Origin: Petrolisthes cinctipes
Taxonomy: Eukaryota; Arthropoda; Malacostraca; Decapoda; Porcellanidae
Length of the DNA stretch: 64,000 nucleotides
Assembly: GCA_033782935.1 (NCBI GenBank)
Contig: JAWQEG010000293.1
Span: 74,501-138,500 of the forward strand
Direction of reading: 5' to 3'
Both the position numbers and the translations under genes were made by a program. The first letter of the stretch is position 1. Every line of letters begins with the position of its first letter. The notes under the pieces are model-generated. The model saw only the letters and a program-made list of their open reading frames with translations, made no database searches and was not told the origin of the DNA. Below, piece by piece: positions 23,368 to 35,159 of this stretch.

Positions 23368-23630
23368 TGAACTGTGCATCCATGTTTGATAATCAGCTTA
23401 CATTGTACGCAAATGAAAGATATTTTAAGGAGGTGCCGTTGCAAAGTCTATAATTATTATTTCCACAATAATAGGTTGCAGGGAAATTTCTCTTTTTAGG
23501 GAATTTTGAAGTCCACACAGGGAAATTATGTAAATATCGTTCAAGAATAAACAGGGAAATTTCTACCAGACGAAATGTAAAAAAAAAAATTACCGTCAAT
23601 GTTCAAGAGTAAACAGGGAATTATTGAGGT
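22705..23630. other. 3' UTR/intergenic, ATT microsatellite
   Basis: No gene was recognised. An (ATT)n tract lies at about 23334-23368. From 23450 onward the word AGGGAAATT recurs, leading into the minisatellite at 23636. Confidence 0.45.
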
Positions 23631-23635
23631 TAATT

Positions 23636-23795
23636 AAAAGGGAAATTCTGATGTTGAAGTTGAGGGAAAAAGGGAAATTCTGATGTTGAAGTTGAGGGAA
23701 AAAGGGAAATTCTGATGTTGAAGTTGAGGGAAAAAGGGAAATTCTAATGTTGAAGTTGAGGGAAAAAAAGGGAAATTCTGATGTTGTTCAAGTTG
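23636..23795. repeat. Minisatellite, 32-bp unit
   Basis: Four to five copies of AAAGGGAAATTCTGATGTTG plus AAGTTGAGGGAA. The first copies are identical and the last has an insertion. Looser relatives of the unit (GGGAAATT words) extend upstream to about 23485. Confidence 0.88.
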
Positions 23796-23988
23796 GGAAA
23801 ATTTCATCAAGCAGACCCAGACCTGGCAACACTGGGTTCAAGCAGACCTGGCAACACTGCAACATGACAACAAGTCAACAATAACAACAACGCCTCCCCA
23901 GGAAAGTGACAGGAGTGAAGGAAAGAGACGACACACATTAGTAAATTTAAAATAATAGGTAACACACGATTGATTGATTGATTTTTAT

Positions 23989-24020
23989 ATTAGGCACCAC
24001 AACAGCGAGGTCATATAGCG
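23989..24020 (-). repeat. Short dispersed repeat motif copy 2
   Basis: Reverse complement of the GCTATATGACCTCGCTGTTG block seen at 3613, adjacent to a GATT microsatellite (23968-23983), which may be its 3' tail. Confidence 0.6.
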
Positions 24021-24108
24021 CCAGAAAAAGGAGCTAACACAAACGACATAGAAAAGATTATAATAATAATAATATAATGTAACAGTTAAACATACAAGTT
24101 GAAATTCA

Positions 24109-24241
24109 GGGTCGTATTCAAGAACATTGGTGTCGTATACGATGGTGTGGTACCGATACGATGGCTCCATAGACAAACAACAGAGCCGTAGTACCAGTAT
24201 CACACCATCGTATGCAGCACGGATGTTCTTGCATACGGCCC
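24109..24241. mobile_element. Short palindromic MITE, GGGCCGTAT termini
   Basis: The left end GGGTCGTATTCAAGAACAT pairs with the right end ATGTTCTTGCATACGGCCC. An inner pair, ATACGATGGTGTGGTACC and GTATCACACCATCGTAT, extends the hairpin to almost the whole 133 bp. The terminal GGGYCGTATTCA motif is seen in many invertebrate MITEs (general recollection). The target duplication is unclear. Confidence 0.7.
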
Positions 24242-24296
24242 ATAGGACTGTTTGTTTATTTGGTATTTTATCTAGACTATTGCCGTTCTGTAGCAG

Positions 24297-25315
24297 TGTT
24301 GCCAGATCCGGCTAGGTCCCAGTAGTTTGCCCCTGTCATTTCCTGGTACTTTACCATGGTTATTTCCTGATAGTTTGCCAAGGTTTGGTCCTGGTAGTCT
24401 GCTGTGGTCTAGGTTAGGGTATTATTACAGAATAACTGGGTTTTTGGCTAGGATCGCGCAGTGTTACCACATCTGGCTAGGTCCCGGAAATTTGCCCCAG
24501 TCACTTTATGATAGTTTACACTGGTTATATCCCGGTAGTTTACCCAGGTTAGGTCCCGGTAGTTTGCCCAGGTTAGGTCCCGGTAGTCTGCTGTGGTCTA
24601 GGTTAGGTTAGGTCAGGTCAGGTAAGGTCAGACTAATTTCCAAATTATGTTTGTAAAATGGGGCATATCTCGAAAACGGGGCATCTCCGAGAGAAACACC
24701 ATAGATGAAAAGTGTCTTAGAATGGTCCAAAATAGTGGGTAATGATACTAAAATATACAATAAGTGAACCCAGTTCTTCTGTAAATTTACCTAGGTTAGG
24801 TTAGGTAAGGTTAAGCTAATTTCAAAATGGGGCAAATGGGGCATTTCCGAAGAAAATGCCGTAGAAGAAAAGTGTCTTAAAACGGTATAAATTATGTTAG
24901 TGGGTAAAGTAGGTAAAAACTTCGTAATACTAACCGGCAATAGAGTAGATATTACCGGTTTCTTTTTATTTGACTTTGTTTATTTTTATTTGACTATGGT
25001 AAATTTACAGAAGTACTGGGTTCACTATACTGTATATTTTAGTATCATTACCCACTATTTTGGACCATTCTAAGACACTTTTCATCTATGGTGTTTCTCT
25101 CGGAGATATGCCCCGTTTTACAAACAATTTGGAAATTAGTCTAACCTAACCTAACCTAGACCACAGTGGACTACCGGAACCTAACCTGGCCAAACTACCG
25201 GGATATAACTGGTATAAACTATCGTAAAGTGACCGGGGCAAATTCCCGAGACCTAGCCGGATGTGATAACACTGCACGGCCCTAGCCAAAAACACAGTAC
25301 TTCTGTAATAATACC
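24297..25315. mobile_element. Foldback element F, copy 1 (nested)
   Basis: The main arms are about 24417-24789 and 24999-25313 and are inverted relative to each other. They carry CACATCTGGCTAGGTCCCG, repeated CCCGGTAGTTTGCCCAGG units, TTAGG-like strings (GGTTAGGTTAGGTCAGG), then GGGGCATATCTC and ACACCATAGATGAAAAGTG. A second partial left arm, starting GTGTTGCCAGATCCGGCTAG at 24297, precedes it, so one copy seems inserted in or duplicated beside another. There is no protein-coding frame. Related copies are at 34428-35153 and 48905-49470. Confidence 0.82.
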
Positions 25316-25319
25316 GACT

Positions 25320-26280
25320 TTATTTATTTTTATTAATTTTGACTTTGTTTATTGTTTTCTATTTGACTATTTTATTTTACTTTATTTATTTCCTTCCTGC
25401 TTGCTGTCTCGCCTCTCTATCACCTTCTTCTAGTGCTATATGACATCGTTGTTGTGGCGCCTAATATCAACCAATCCTTCGATTTCCTTCATGCTTGCTT
25501 ACCCTACTCCCTTGTCGTAACTTGCAGGATCTTCCAGGTCGCGACGTACTTGGTATCCCGGATTGCCCCATAAACAAATATAAGTTTCCTTTTATTAATA
25601 ATGATACCGTCGCCTGTCCTCCAGGCAGAAACCTATATGTTAGCCTAGGGTACCTATTATACCTATTTTTTTATTTTTTTCCCTACTTACTTATTCAGTT
25701 CACCCTAACTAATAATTATTCTCTTGACAGAGGCTTTTTTTCTCCTAGTATTGTAACTACAGTACAAAGTTTATTGAGTAGTACTGTATTGGGACATTAA
25801 TGTGAGATAGCCTATTCATAAATACTTTACTAATGAAAATACCGTACCTCATTTCTGTGTGATGAATACAAAGCAGGTCCCAAATGGTGGAGTTTCGCCT
25901 GCTATTTTATGTTAATGTTATTTCTGCAGGTTTAAAATGGGATTATATATCAATCTTTTGTAATAAGAGATGGAGGTAATGATTTATTGTCACCAGATGA
26001 ATCATCCTGATCGAACCTAAAATACCCGGACTGTAGCTACCTTTGGGACTGCCCATGTGGAAGTATGGGAACCATGCAGTTTCCATACGATTAAGTAATA
26101 TACTGTATCAATAGTTAGTGTATGAGATATCCTATCATATGGTGTGATCAAAATAGGGTTGGCCCCAAGTGGTTTTCTCATCAATATTTGCCAAGGTCTT
26201 TAATTCCCAGAATGGTTTTCGTAAATGAAATACAAAATTTTACTCTTTAAAAAGGTTGGAATATTATATGGAACATTTCT
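25320..26280. other. Intergenic with short dispersed repeats
   Basis: It contains a copy of the GCTATATGAC motif (25435-25470). Two adjacent copies of the CTTCATGCTTGCT...GGATCTTCCAGG repeat lie at about 25390-25545. The rest is unique-looking sequence upstream of the CCDC32 homologue, and may contain its 5' UTR exon(s). Confidence 0.45.
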
Positions 26281-26332
26281 TTTTCAGTTTTGGCGAGGTT
26301 TGAAGGCGTGAAAAGTAGCAGAATATTGCAAC

Positions 26333-29300
26333 ATGCAGGTAAGTAATACTGAACTGCTGTATATTGATAATTTCCTGAACTACAAATATTAAGCCACTTT
26401 GGGGAACATTGGAAATACTATACAGTACAGTACCTTGTACCGTTAGGCTTGGTTGATGCAAATGTAGCATTTGTTCAGTTATTCAATCCCCTGATACATC
26501 ATATTTAGGTAAATTGTAAAAAAGTGCATATTGCTTATGTCAGTGGAAATTGTTTTGTTGTCCATATCTGTAGTGATTGACAATACTGTAATTAAGGCCA
26601 GAGATATTTGAAGTCAAAGGAAGTTCCACCATTGCAGTGTTAGTAAATTACCAGTAAAATAATTTTCTATACAGTGTGCTCTAAGAGCATATTTAACTTA
26701 AATTAAACCTTATCAGTGTACTTTATAGAAAGAAATATTTTCCTATTGGGAGATAACTACTTGTGATCAAGAATTATTTCATAAAGGTAAAGGGTGTTCC
26801 TGAGGTCAATAATTGTTGATACAGTAATTTACTCTAAATTCATTTAAAATTCCTTCAGTAACTGCAGTATAGTTGAGTACCGGTACCGAGTTTAGCCTTT
26901 CTAATAGATCATTTTGTTTTCAGTTGAGAAACCTCTCGGACCCAGAGGATTACAACTAGGCCTACTGGTTTCTAATTTTCCCCCCCATCCTCAGTGGCAT
27001 ACGGTGCTTGATAACACTAGTTTACGCATGGTATAACAAATCAGTTTATATTTTAATATTGTATAAGATCTTCCTAGACCCTTTTGTCTACAATACTCTT
27101 TTTGGTTATCATCCCATTGCTTCATGGGGGGTATTGCCTGTGGTAATGTGGGCAATACTTTAAGGATTTGGGCACTCCCATGGATCCCAGTCTCTCCCTT
27201 TCAGTTAATTAACTGTCCCTCTTTTCCATCTATTTTCTATATGCTTGCTGTCCCACCTCTGTATCACCTTCTCTCATTCTACAAGATCTTCCATGCCTAG
27301 GGTGATCTTTCATCCTTAACCAATCATTTTGCTTCAGCTATCATTCGTAATAAGAAGTATTTATACTGAACATTCTTTCCATTACATCTTATATAACTGA
27401 CTATGCTCTCAAGAGAGTGAGGTAGGAATGAGCAACTGATTAAGTGAATCCTGCATAGACTGTTAATTGTGTGGTGATTCTTTTCGCCAGCAGCCCAGTG
27501 ACAGTGATTTGTGGGGTCCTGCATGTATGCTGTCTGATGTATCATCTGGCTTTGAGGACTCCTTCTCTCCAACCACAAATGAGAATAATAATAATGGTAA
27601 ATCCCCTGCATTTGTACAGATATTTGTTTATCAAAAGTTACTCTAAGTAACTGAGCAGTCCATCGCTGCACTGGGAATTTTGAAACTATGAGACTCGGAA
27701 TTTGAAAGGGTTTACAGTATTGCAAACAATACAGGTAAGGTGTTTGAGAGGAATGAAATCACCATCACTAAAGTGAGCAGAAGCAATGGTAGGGCCAGCA
27801 TAAGTCGATAGTTACTTCCTCCCTGGAAATTCATATTGATACGTAGGTAACTGTAGATTAAAATTTAAATATTGGATAGTTTATGAATATAAATAATTTA
27901 GTAGTGTCACAGCTTTACAATACCAGAAGTTGTTTTCTTGATACAGTATGCAAAAAAAGTATGTACAGTTGCCTAAAAAAAATTGCAACCTAAATTGTTT
28001 TGACTTTCAGCCCAGAATTATATCCCACTCCAAGATTCTTCTCAGTACCTGGCTGGACTAGAGAGAAAGCTAGCAGTGGTACAGGGCCGTGCAAGCGGTC
28101 AGAGAAAAGCTGAAAGCCGTAGGCTGATTGATGCCCTGGTTGGAACACGGTCAGCTCATGTCAGCCAGTTAGTACAGAACTCAGAAGGAGTAAATGAAGA
28201 ACTTGGTGAGGAACAAACACCAGTAAACTCCTTAGCTACAGTAGATCCTCAAGGTGAGTCTGTGCACACATGTTTCTGTGGGTTTTGGTATCATGGTGAA
28301 TGAGTTGATTTTGGGTGAATAGCCATTTTCATATCGCGGCTTTTGTGTGAAAGAGGGATCTGAAGTTATAAGTATGCTACTGTAATTTGTATGAATGAAA
28401 TACCTGGGATGTTTTTGCATTCGTAAGCCATTTCTCACAGGTAGGGTGGCTAGACCATTTAGAAAAAAGAGGGAAAGGAAGTGGGAAGAGACACAGGACA
28501 TCTGAAAGAATAGATTTGAAAGTGATAGGCAGAATCAACTCAAGATGACCATTCTCAACCAGAGAATGCGTCTACTCACTCTTAGAAATCAGTCACTCTC
28601 CCATTCACTCGCACTTTTGCACCCTGTATAGCGGAAGGAAAATATGTACTATGTATGCTCCACAACAAAGTTGCTTCACCTATCCAAATTTTCCCCATAC
28701 TGATGTGTGTGTCACTCTATAGTGATTCCTTCCATACACTACTTTGATTCATCTTGCATGCCTTTCGCCTTCCCAAATATCTAGTCCTCTACTACTCAAA
28801 ACTGATTTAATGTCATCCTTCCATTTCCTCTTTGGCCTCCCTGTACTCCTTCCTTCCACCTCTGCTTTGTATACCTGTACAGTACCTTCTTCACTAATAT
28901 ATCTTTATTCATGCATTTAAAATGGCCATACCATTGAAGGATACTGTGCTCTGCCCTCTTACCTAGACTTCGTCTTTCCCAAAAACTCTCTCTCACTGTC
29001 TCGTTTCTATCATATCTATCTGTTTCATCTCTAGCATTTAGACCCCAGCATTCACTTCCATATAACAATGTTGGTACTACTATTCCTTCAAACAATCCTA
29101 TTTTGATTCTCTCAACACTGATTTCTTTTTCCATTCACTCTTTAATTAAGGTCCTGCAAACTTTCACTCCCTCTCCTACACTGTGCCCCATCTCCATATC
29201 CTTGGGTACCATCAGATACCTGTATTATTTGATATCTTCATACTGTTCCTTGATAAAAGTATAGAAAAGTAGACAAGGATTTTTGTGCACTAACTTCTTT

Positions 29301-30235
29301 ACTGTTAACATGTTTATTTTTCTTTCTTGTCTTTTCTTAACTTATTGCTGTTTTACAATTCTACAGATCCTTTCAAGTTTGAAAAATGTGTAATCTTCAT
29401 GTACTGATAATTTATAAGCATCCATGGAGGTACAGTACTGTAATCACATATAGCAACTGTATATCAGTTTAAGAATACTTGCCATCTCATAACAACATAT
29501 TGCAAAACAGTACACAAATCCCCTTGTTAGGAGTATGAACATTAGCCCCACAACTTAGTCTCTTGTTTGGGAGAGGGTTGGCTCCATGTGCAGTGGAATA
29601 TAAATGTATTCTACCGGGCTAGGCCATAGCTGGAAATAAAACAAGTAATTTTGTGTGGCATCTTCTGTGACCAATCCTATGATGAAGTATTTCTAAGAGG
29701 GAGTGAGGCATCAGCTTAATGAATGAACAGTCAATGTGAAATGTAAGTACGTTAGCTATAATGTGTACTTCAGCATTTCCAGGTTTAATCAAGATTCAGG
29801 TATTGAGTGTGAAGATTATAAGCGCAACTACAAAAAATATAGCCACACTCTAGCAAAAACAACTGAAAAAGCTTTACCAAGAACTCTGATTATTGCATGT
29901 TTACAGGCATCGTTTCTCCATAAATATGACTCGTACAGTATTTAATATTTCATTGTTTCTGTTTTTTAGGTGCATTGGGTGTGGTACTAAGGAGGGTGGC
30001 ACCAGATCGAGTTGCTGTGGCCCCAGAGGAGCTGTGTAGACTGCTGGAGTCTGACATTTTGGCTAAGGTTCACCAGGCTCTGCAGGACACATCAGATAAC
30101 CACACAACCCATAACACTGAAGCAGATGATAGGAAAGACAATAATCCAAATAAAGGTATGGAGAAAGATTTTGAAAAAACTATAAAGTCTCCAACTGAAC
30201 AAAAGGATCCATCTTCAGATGAAGGAGAAAAATAG
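26333..30235 (+). CDS. CCDC32: CCDC32 homologue
   Basis: Four coding exons: 26333-26338 (Met-Gln only), 27491-27596, 28011-28253 and 29970-30235. They give 206 aa with all phases closing; human CCDC32 is of similar size. An acidic N terminus (SDSDLW, then FEDSF) precedes a conserved block, PLQDSSQYLAGLERKL, at about residues 41-56. A second conserved block, APDRVAVAPEELCRLL, lies in the fourth exon. The C terminus is Lys/Glu-rich and unstructured. This order (DLW, F-DSF, LQDS-YLA-LE-KL, PD-VAV-EE) matches the CCDC32 family as I know it; that family is linked to AP-2 clathrin adaptor assembly in endocytosis. Two adjacent acceptors at 27490 and 27493 (CAGCAG) allow a one-Gln difference (NAGNAG). 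Upstream, 26290-26332 looks like 5' UTR after an acceptor at 26289. It converges tail-to-tail with TRMT5. Confidence 0.75.
27105..27320. repeat. SINE-like dispersed repeat in CCDC32 intron 1
   Basis: It has a GGGTATTGCCTGTGG...GTGGGCAATACTTTAA block. About 100 bp later come TGCTTGCTGTCCCACCTCTG and a CTACAAGATCTTCCATGCCT end. The same ordered blocks occur at 37340-37850 and partly at 25390-25545 and 60215-60333. Confidence 0.6.
28790..29200 (-). mobile_element. LINE reverse-transcriptase C-terminal fragment
   Basis: The minus-strand frame at 28796-29134 reads IKIGLFEGIVVPTLLYGSEC, then WYGHFKCMNKD, which is the post-RT region common to LINEs in crustaceans and other invertebrates (VPTLLYG-E-W ... 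RWYGHV-RM). It is 5'-truncated and lies in CCDC32 intron 3, in antisense orientation to the gene. Confidence 0.8.
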
Positions 30236-30239
30236 ATTA

Positions 30240-31420
30240 AGCCTGTAGTGTAATATGGTACTGTAATTCTGTATGCAATTTTAGGTGAGATGAATAAGAA
30301 GTGGTTGGCCATACAGAACTCTTCCATAAGAATTGTACAGTGTAGCATAGAAAAGTTGATGATCAGTCTCTTCTTTCAGTAGAGGCAAAGCTAAATTACT
30401 GTATTAGTATGTACAGTACTAGAATTGATAAGCATCAATTCAATACAAAAATACATTAGCGATATGAGCCTCTACAGCTGGAAGGTTTAGGAGATATAAT
30501 ACTGTACACAACTGGCCAGGTGGGAAACACTCTACCTTCATCATTTTTTCCCATTGCTATAAATTTTGCTCCTTCAAACACCACATGTCTGGGCATCTTG
30601 AATGAAATTGAACATGATTTTGAACCCCTCTCTCTGTTTCTTGTTATATTTCACAGATTAGGATACTAAGCAACCTTTTGCCTTTAGTCCACACCTTACC
30701 CAATAGGTATTAGTGTTCCAGTCATCATTGTTTACATTTGTGCATACAGGAAGTGATGTAAGTACTGTACAGTATTTGATCTGAGGAACGAAGTACCATT
30801 AAAACAATGTTTATTTCACATGATCTTGTTTTTACATAACCTATTCAGGTACTTTACCTGTAAATGAATAATATTAATTACATAATAATAAATCATTGCA
30901 TAATGGTTTATTATTATTTTCAGTTGAGGATTCAGAGAAATGGAATTTTCAAATGTAACAAGTACCGCTCTGCATTAACACTTTACCATATAAACAGTAA
31001 TGCACAGGTACCACATCGACAATTGTGGATTCTCAGCCAAGTATAAAGCAATTAAAGCTTCAGTGCAGTATGAATCACCTACTCAACAATCACTCCCAAG
31101 AGTCATATCACATGCAATATAGCGAAGACAACTGCAGACATGGAATAGGAAAAATAAAAATGATTTGAGAATCTATGTACATTTCAGCTATAAACAATGA
31201 TTAAAATAACAACATAGTACAGCACTGTATCTTAAGGTTGTAAACTGTATGTAATCTTACAGTATGAAAGTTAATTTGAGTGCTTGGATACAGAAAGTAA
31301 ATTATTTCGACTTACAGAAGCAAATTATGTTTTAAAAATTCATGCCATTATGAAATTTACCTTGCATGTTGTATGGTACATGAATGCTAGTCAAATTGAA
31401 ATGAGATTGATAATGATCAC
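30240..31420. other. Between convergent CCDC32 and TRMT5, no feature
   Basis: AT-rich presumed 3' UTR and intergenic DNA of two convergent genes. No open frame with a motif and no clear repeat was seen. Confidence 0.45.
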
Positions 31421-31424
31421 CAAA

Positions 31425-33086
31425 TTAATTATTTTTTATTCTTTTACAAGGAGGTTCTGAATGCTGATTTGGTTTAGTCGTCAACAACTTCTGTGGTAGT
31501 CTGAAGCTGACCCTCATCATGATCTTGTTAGGGGCAACAGTCCTTATATTTACAACTTCCAAAATATGTTTCCTGAAACTACATAACTGTATCGTGGACT
31601 TTTCTGTATTTTCTTGTTCCTCCTGACTAACATTATTCCTATCACATGTAGCTGTAATTTTTTCCTCATTCACTGTATCATTTTGGTTACTTGGGGTCGT
31701 TTCTTCATAATCCACGGTCTCTCTTCTAACTTCTGATTGAATTGAACTGGTGTCTGAATATCCCAGCTTCTCTGCCACCATCCTCATTGCAATGTCTTCA
31801 TTTGCCTCCTTGGTGAACATGTATACATGAACAATTGGCACGGTAGGATTTTCAGGAAAACCATTGGTGTTGTGAAACAAACCAACAAAAGCAGGTAAGA
31901 AATCCACTGCCATGGCAGGAAGGTTCATGGTAACATGTATATCTCCAGTAAAAGTAAATTCTCTCCACTTTTCTAACAGATCTTTCTTGAGAATAGTCTG
32001 GATAAACTCATGGCCATCAAGATTAAAGTACCTGACCCTATCTTTCACTTTATTGATAGAACAATTTTTCACTAGAGCTTCAAATGAGCAAGGGTTTAGA
32101 TCATTTGCCAACACATAACATTTCTTCCTTGCAGCAGGGACAGCGAATGGTCCAATTCCAGCCATGACATCATACAAAACATCCCCATGTTTGAGTTTCT
32201 TGACAATTCTTTCATGCTCTGTTGCAAGTCTTGGGTTCCAGTAGACTTTTGCAAAATCCATAGCAAAGGTGCAGCCATTTTCTTTCACCATGACATTAGT
32301 ATCTCCACTACCAGCGAGCACTTCCATTTGAAAGTTTCTATACGTGGAATCAATTTCTTTTATTTTGTTGACAACAAGAGAAATATTCGGGATTTTGTCT
32401 ATATATACATTTCCAATTAGATGTTTATAAGGCAAGAGATGCTCGCGCAGATTTACATGAAGTATGTGCCCAATTATGGAGTAGCTTTGTGCACCTTCTT
32501 GGTCTTCAGGAAGTACAGCTCGTAGTATTTCCGAAGCCTCCCAATTGTCATACTGCAATACAACTTCCCTGTGCTCACACACAGCATCATCACCACCATA
32601 GGCAGACAGAAACTCCTCTTTAATATCCTCATATTTCTTTACCATCAAAGGATTCAGCAACAACACCTTTCTCTCTGGATGATCTTCCTCATTTTGAACA
32701 GGTTTTAATTTTCTTAATTTTAACAGATATTTCTTTAAATACTTAAGAGCATATTGCACGCTATTACAATCAACAATTACATGAGGAACTCTGACCTTTT
32801 TCTGAAAGGCTTCTGTGTTCAGTTCAGTCATGCCTCTAACACAAGGAGGAGGTAACAGTGTGTTGGTATCCATTTTATGCTTATGAGTGGTTAGGGGACT
32901 CGTACAAAACACGTAGGGCATAGGTTTTATTTCCCTCGCATTAAAAGCAGCAGGTCTATAGATAAGTGTTTGGATATGCTTCACGATGGCTGTAGGTTCA
33001 TCAAACACCAAGTATTTTGAAGGCTTAGTCCAACAATGTCCAAAAACTCTATGGAACATGAATGTGCATCTCTTGGTAGTTTTCAT
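31425..33086 (-). CDS. TRMT5: TRMT5, tRNA (guanine-37-N1)-methyltransferase
   Basis: Intact single-exon frame of 553 aa, close to animal TRMT5 length plus an N-terminal extension. It transfers methyl from S-adenosylmethionine to N1 of G37, 3' of the anticodon, preventing +1 frameshifting (established). The Trm5 D2/D3 layout is visible. Substrate-binding MDFAKVYWNPRLATEHERI is at about 276-294, SAM motif I VMAGIGPFAVPAA at about 307-319, the acidic NDLNP at 328-332, and the catalytic NLPAMAVDFLPAF at 388-400. The Arg-rich, poorly conserved first 71 residues before MDTNTLLPPP could act as a mitochondrial presequence, with Met72 a possible cytosolic start (inference). An acceptor (TTTCATTTCAG) sits 4 nt before the ATG, implying a 5' UTR intron. 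A Ser/Thr/Glu-rich insert at about 440-500 precedes the last conserved strand. Confidence 0.96.
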   Translation of the reverse strand: MKTTKRCTFMFHRVFGHCWTKPSKYLVFDEPTAIVKHIQTLIYRPAAFNAREIKPMPYVFCTSPLTTHKHKMDTNTLLPPPCVRGMTELNTEAFQKKVRVPHVIVDCNSVQYALKYLKKYLLKLRKLKPVQNEEDHPERKVLLLNPLMVKKYEDIKEEFLSAYGGDDAVCEHREVVLQYDNWEASEILRAVLPEDQEGAQSYSIIGHILHVNLREHLLPYKHLIGNVYIDKIPNISLVVNKIKEIDSTYRNFQMEVLAGSGDTNVMVKENGCTFAMDFAKVYWNPRLATEHERIVKKLKHGDVLYDVMAGIGPFAVPAARKKCYVLANDLNPCSFEALVKNCSINKVKDRVRYFNLDGHEFIQTILKKDLLEKWREFTFTGDIHVTMNLPAMAVDFLPAFVGLFHNTNGFPENPTVPIVHVYMFTKEANEDIAMRMVAEKLGYSDTSSIQSEVRRETVDYEETTPSNQNDTVNEEKITATCDRNNVSQEEQENTEKSTIQLCSFRKHILEVVNIRTVAPNKIMMRVSFRLPQKLLTTKPNQHSEPPCKRIKNN

Positions 33087-33094
33087 GTATCTGA

Positions 33095-34075
33095 AATGAA
33101 ATACAGTGTCACTAGTTTAAAAAATCCAGTCAACTATACAAAGTTTAGTGACCATACTGTACTACTGTATAAGCATTAATATTGGATTTCTCTTCCAGAT
33201 GAAGTTATCCAGATAAATGACCTACACAGATTTAAAGCTGCTACCCATAATTGCATACCTAATATTCTGTTGAATTTTCAAGAATAAATGAAATTTACTG
33301 CTTATGGCATACTTTTCAGAGCATAACAGTTAATTATATTATTGTTTATATGAATAACAGGGCTGGTGTGGCAGCAGTTTTGGGCCCTGCTGATACCTAT
33401 CATTTAGCCTGGCACCCTAGACCTTGTTTTATGGCATTGGCGGGGACCAATCAGGTGGGTTAATTACTGTAAGGAACTGGGAATGTGGGGTTTTGAGTGC
33501 AGAGTCCTAACTTACCGATACTGTTCTTTGGGATGTAACCTAGTATCCTTCAGAGCCTACCCTGTTGTAATATTTTTCCTAACTTCAATAATGAGAGGAA
33601 CTAATAGCTATGCAGTCGACAGTAATTACGGAACCTTACATATCTCATTGATTTCTCATTTCCAAATTACAGTTGATATAGTTATTATTCTATTACAGCC
33701 AATGTGCAGTGGGGGTCTCTGGTCATGTCACGGTTGTGATCGACGAATAAATGAAACTCATTAATTGTTATGAAAGCTCTGTGTGAGGAACTGAGAAATA
33801 TACCACATGTTTAGCCAGTCACCTTAGGTTTTCACCAAATTTCACAACACTATTTTAGACCCCAACTGTTTATTATTCTTTGGACATCATATTCTAACAT
33901 TATGGACTCATCCAAATCATATACAGTACAGCTGTTTGTGGACCCTTTCCTTAGTAGAATGGTATAGAGATGGATACTCCGTAGTAGCGACCCCTAATGG
34001 GAGCAGCCGAAAGTAGAATTATAACACATCTGGGAGAGAAATGGTACAGTAAATAGAAAAGGTCGGTATTATTTT
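33095..34075. other. Upstream of TRMT5, no feature recognised
   Basis: It should hold the TRMT5 5' UTR exon and promoter on the minus strand, but none was pinpointed. The short plus-strand frame at 33483-33764 has no family motif. Confidence 0.4.
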
Positions 34076-34078
34076 ACT

Positions 34079-34427
34079 ACATTACCACACTGTAGTGGAG
34101 TTTTCCTACCATCATTACCTACTATTTTGGACCATTTTAAGACACTTTTCTTCTATGGGAAATCTGTCGCTGACCAAGTTTGCCACGGTTAGGTCTCAGT
34201 TTGCCCCATTTAGGTCCTGATAGTCTGCCCTGATCCAGATTAGGGTAGTTTAGGTCAGGTAAAGTAAAGCCACCCCTTCGGGGATTGAGGCGTCTTGCAA
34301 CAGATATATGTTTGTAATACAGGGCATATCTCGAAAACGGGACATCTCCGAGAGAAACACCATAGATGAAAAGTGTCTTAGAATGGTCCAAAATAATGGG
34401 TAATGATACTAAAATATACAATTTAAT
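34079..34427. mobile_element. Foldback element F fragment
   Basis: It contains CTACTATTTTGGACCATTTTA and AAGACACTTTTCTTCTATGG on one strand. After an interruption come CATATCTCGAAAACGGGACAT and ACACCATAGATGAAAAGTGT in the opposite sense. These are arm pieces of the family seen intact at 24417-25313, lying directly beside copy 2. Confidence 0.65.
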
Positions 34428-35153
34428 GGTATTTATTGAAAGAATTACCATTTTGAAGCAGTGTTGCCAGATCCGGTTAGGTCCCAGTATTTTGCCCCGG
34501 TCATTTCCTGTACTTCACCATGGTTATTTCCCGTTAGTTTGCCCAGGTTAGGTCCCGGTAGTCTGATGTGGTCTAGGTTAGGTTAGGTAAGGTCAGGTTA
34601 ATTTCAAAATGCCCCATTAGAATATGCCCTATCTTGGAAATGGGGCATTTGCGGAGGAAATGCCATAGAAGAAAATAGTTTCAGAATGGTCTAAATAAGT
34701 GGGTAATGAAGGTAGAAAAACCGTAAGCGATAACGGCAATTCTTTCAATATTTACCCAATATAGTGAATGAAGTACTTCTGCAAATTTACCAAATATTTA
34801 TATTATTCTTTCAGGTAAATATTGAATGAATTACCGTTATTGCGTACGGTTTTTCTACCTTCATTACCCACTTATATAGACCATTCTAAGACTATTTTCT
34901 TCTATGGCATTTTCTCCACAAATGCCCCATTTCCAAGATAGGGCATATTCAAATGGGGCATTTTGAAATTAGCCTGACCTTACCTGACCTGACCTAACCT
35001 AACCTAGACCGCATCAGACTACCGGGACCTAACCTGGGCAAACTACCGGGAAATAATCGTGATAAAGTACAATAAATGACAGGGGTAAAATACTGGGACC
35101 CAGCCGGATCTGGCAACACTGCTACAAAACGGTAATTCTTTCAATAAATACCA
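34428..35153. mobile_element. Foldback element F, copy 2
   Basis: Arms of about 340 bp, roughly 34428-34790 and 34815-35153. The outer ends are TATTTATTGAAAGAATTACC and its complement. Moving inward each arm has GTGTTGCCAGATCCGG, CCAGGTTAGGTCCCGGTAG, GGTTAGGTTAGGTAAGGTCA, AAATGGGGCATTTGC and GGTAGAAAAACCGTA. The loop is only about 25 bp. There is no open frame. Confidence 0.85.
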
Positions 35154-35159
35154 ACCTGT

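Noticed and set aside
24600..25150. Interstitial telomere array
   Set aside because: GGTTAGG units are few, mixed with GGTCAGG and GGTAAGG, and always within the foldback arms, so they are reported as part of that element and not as a telomeric remnant.
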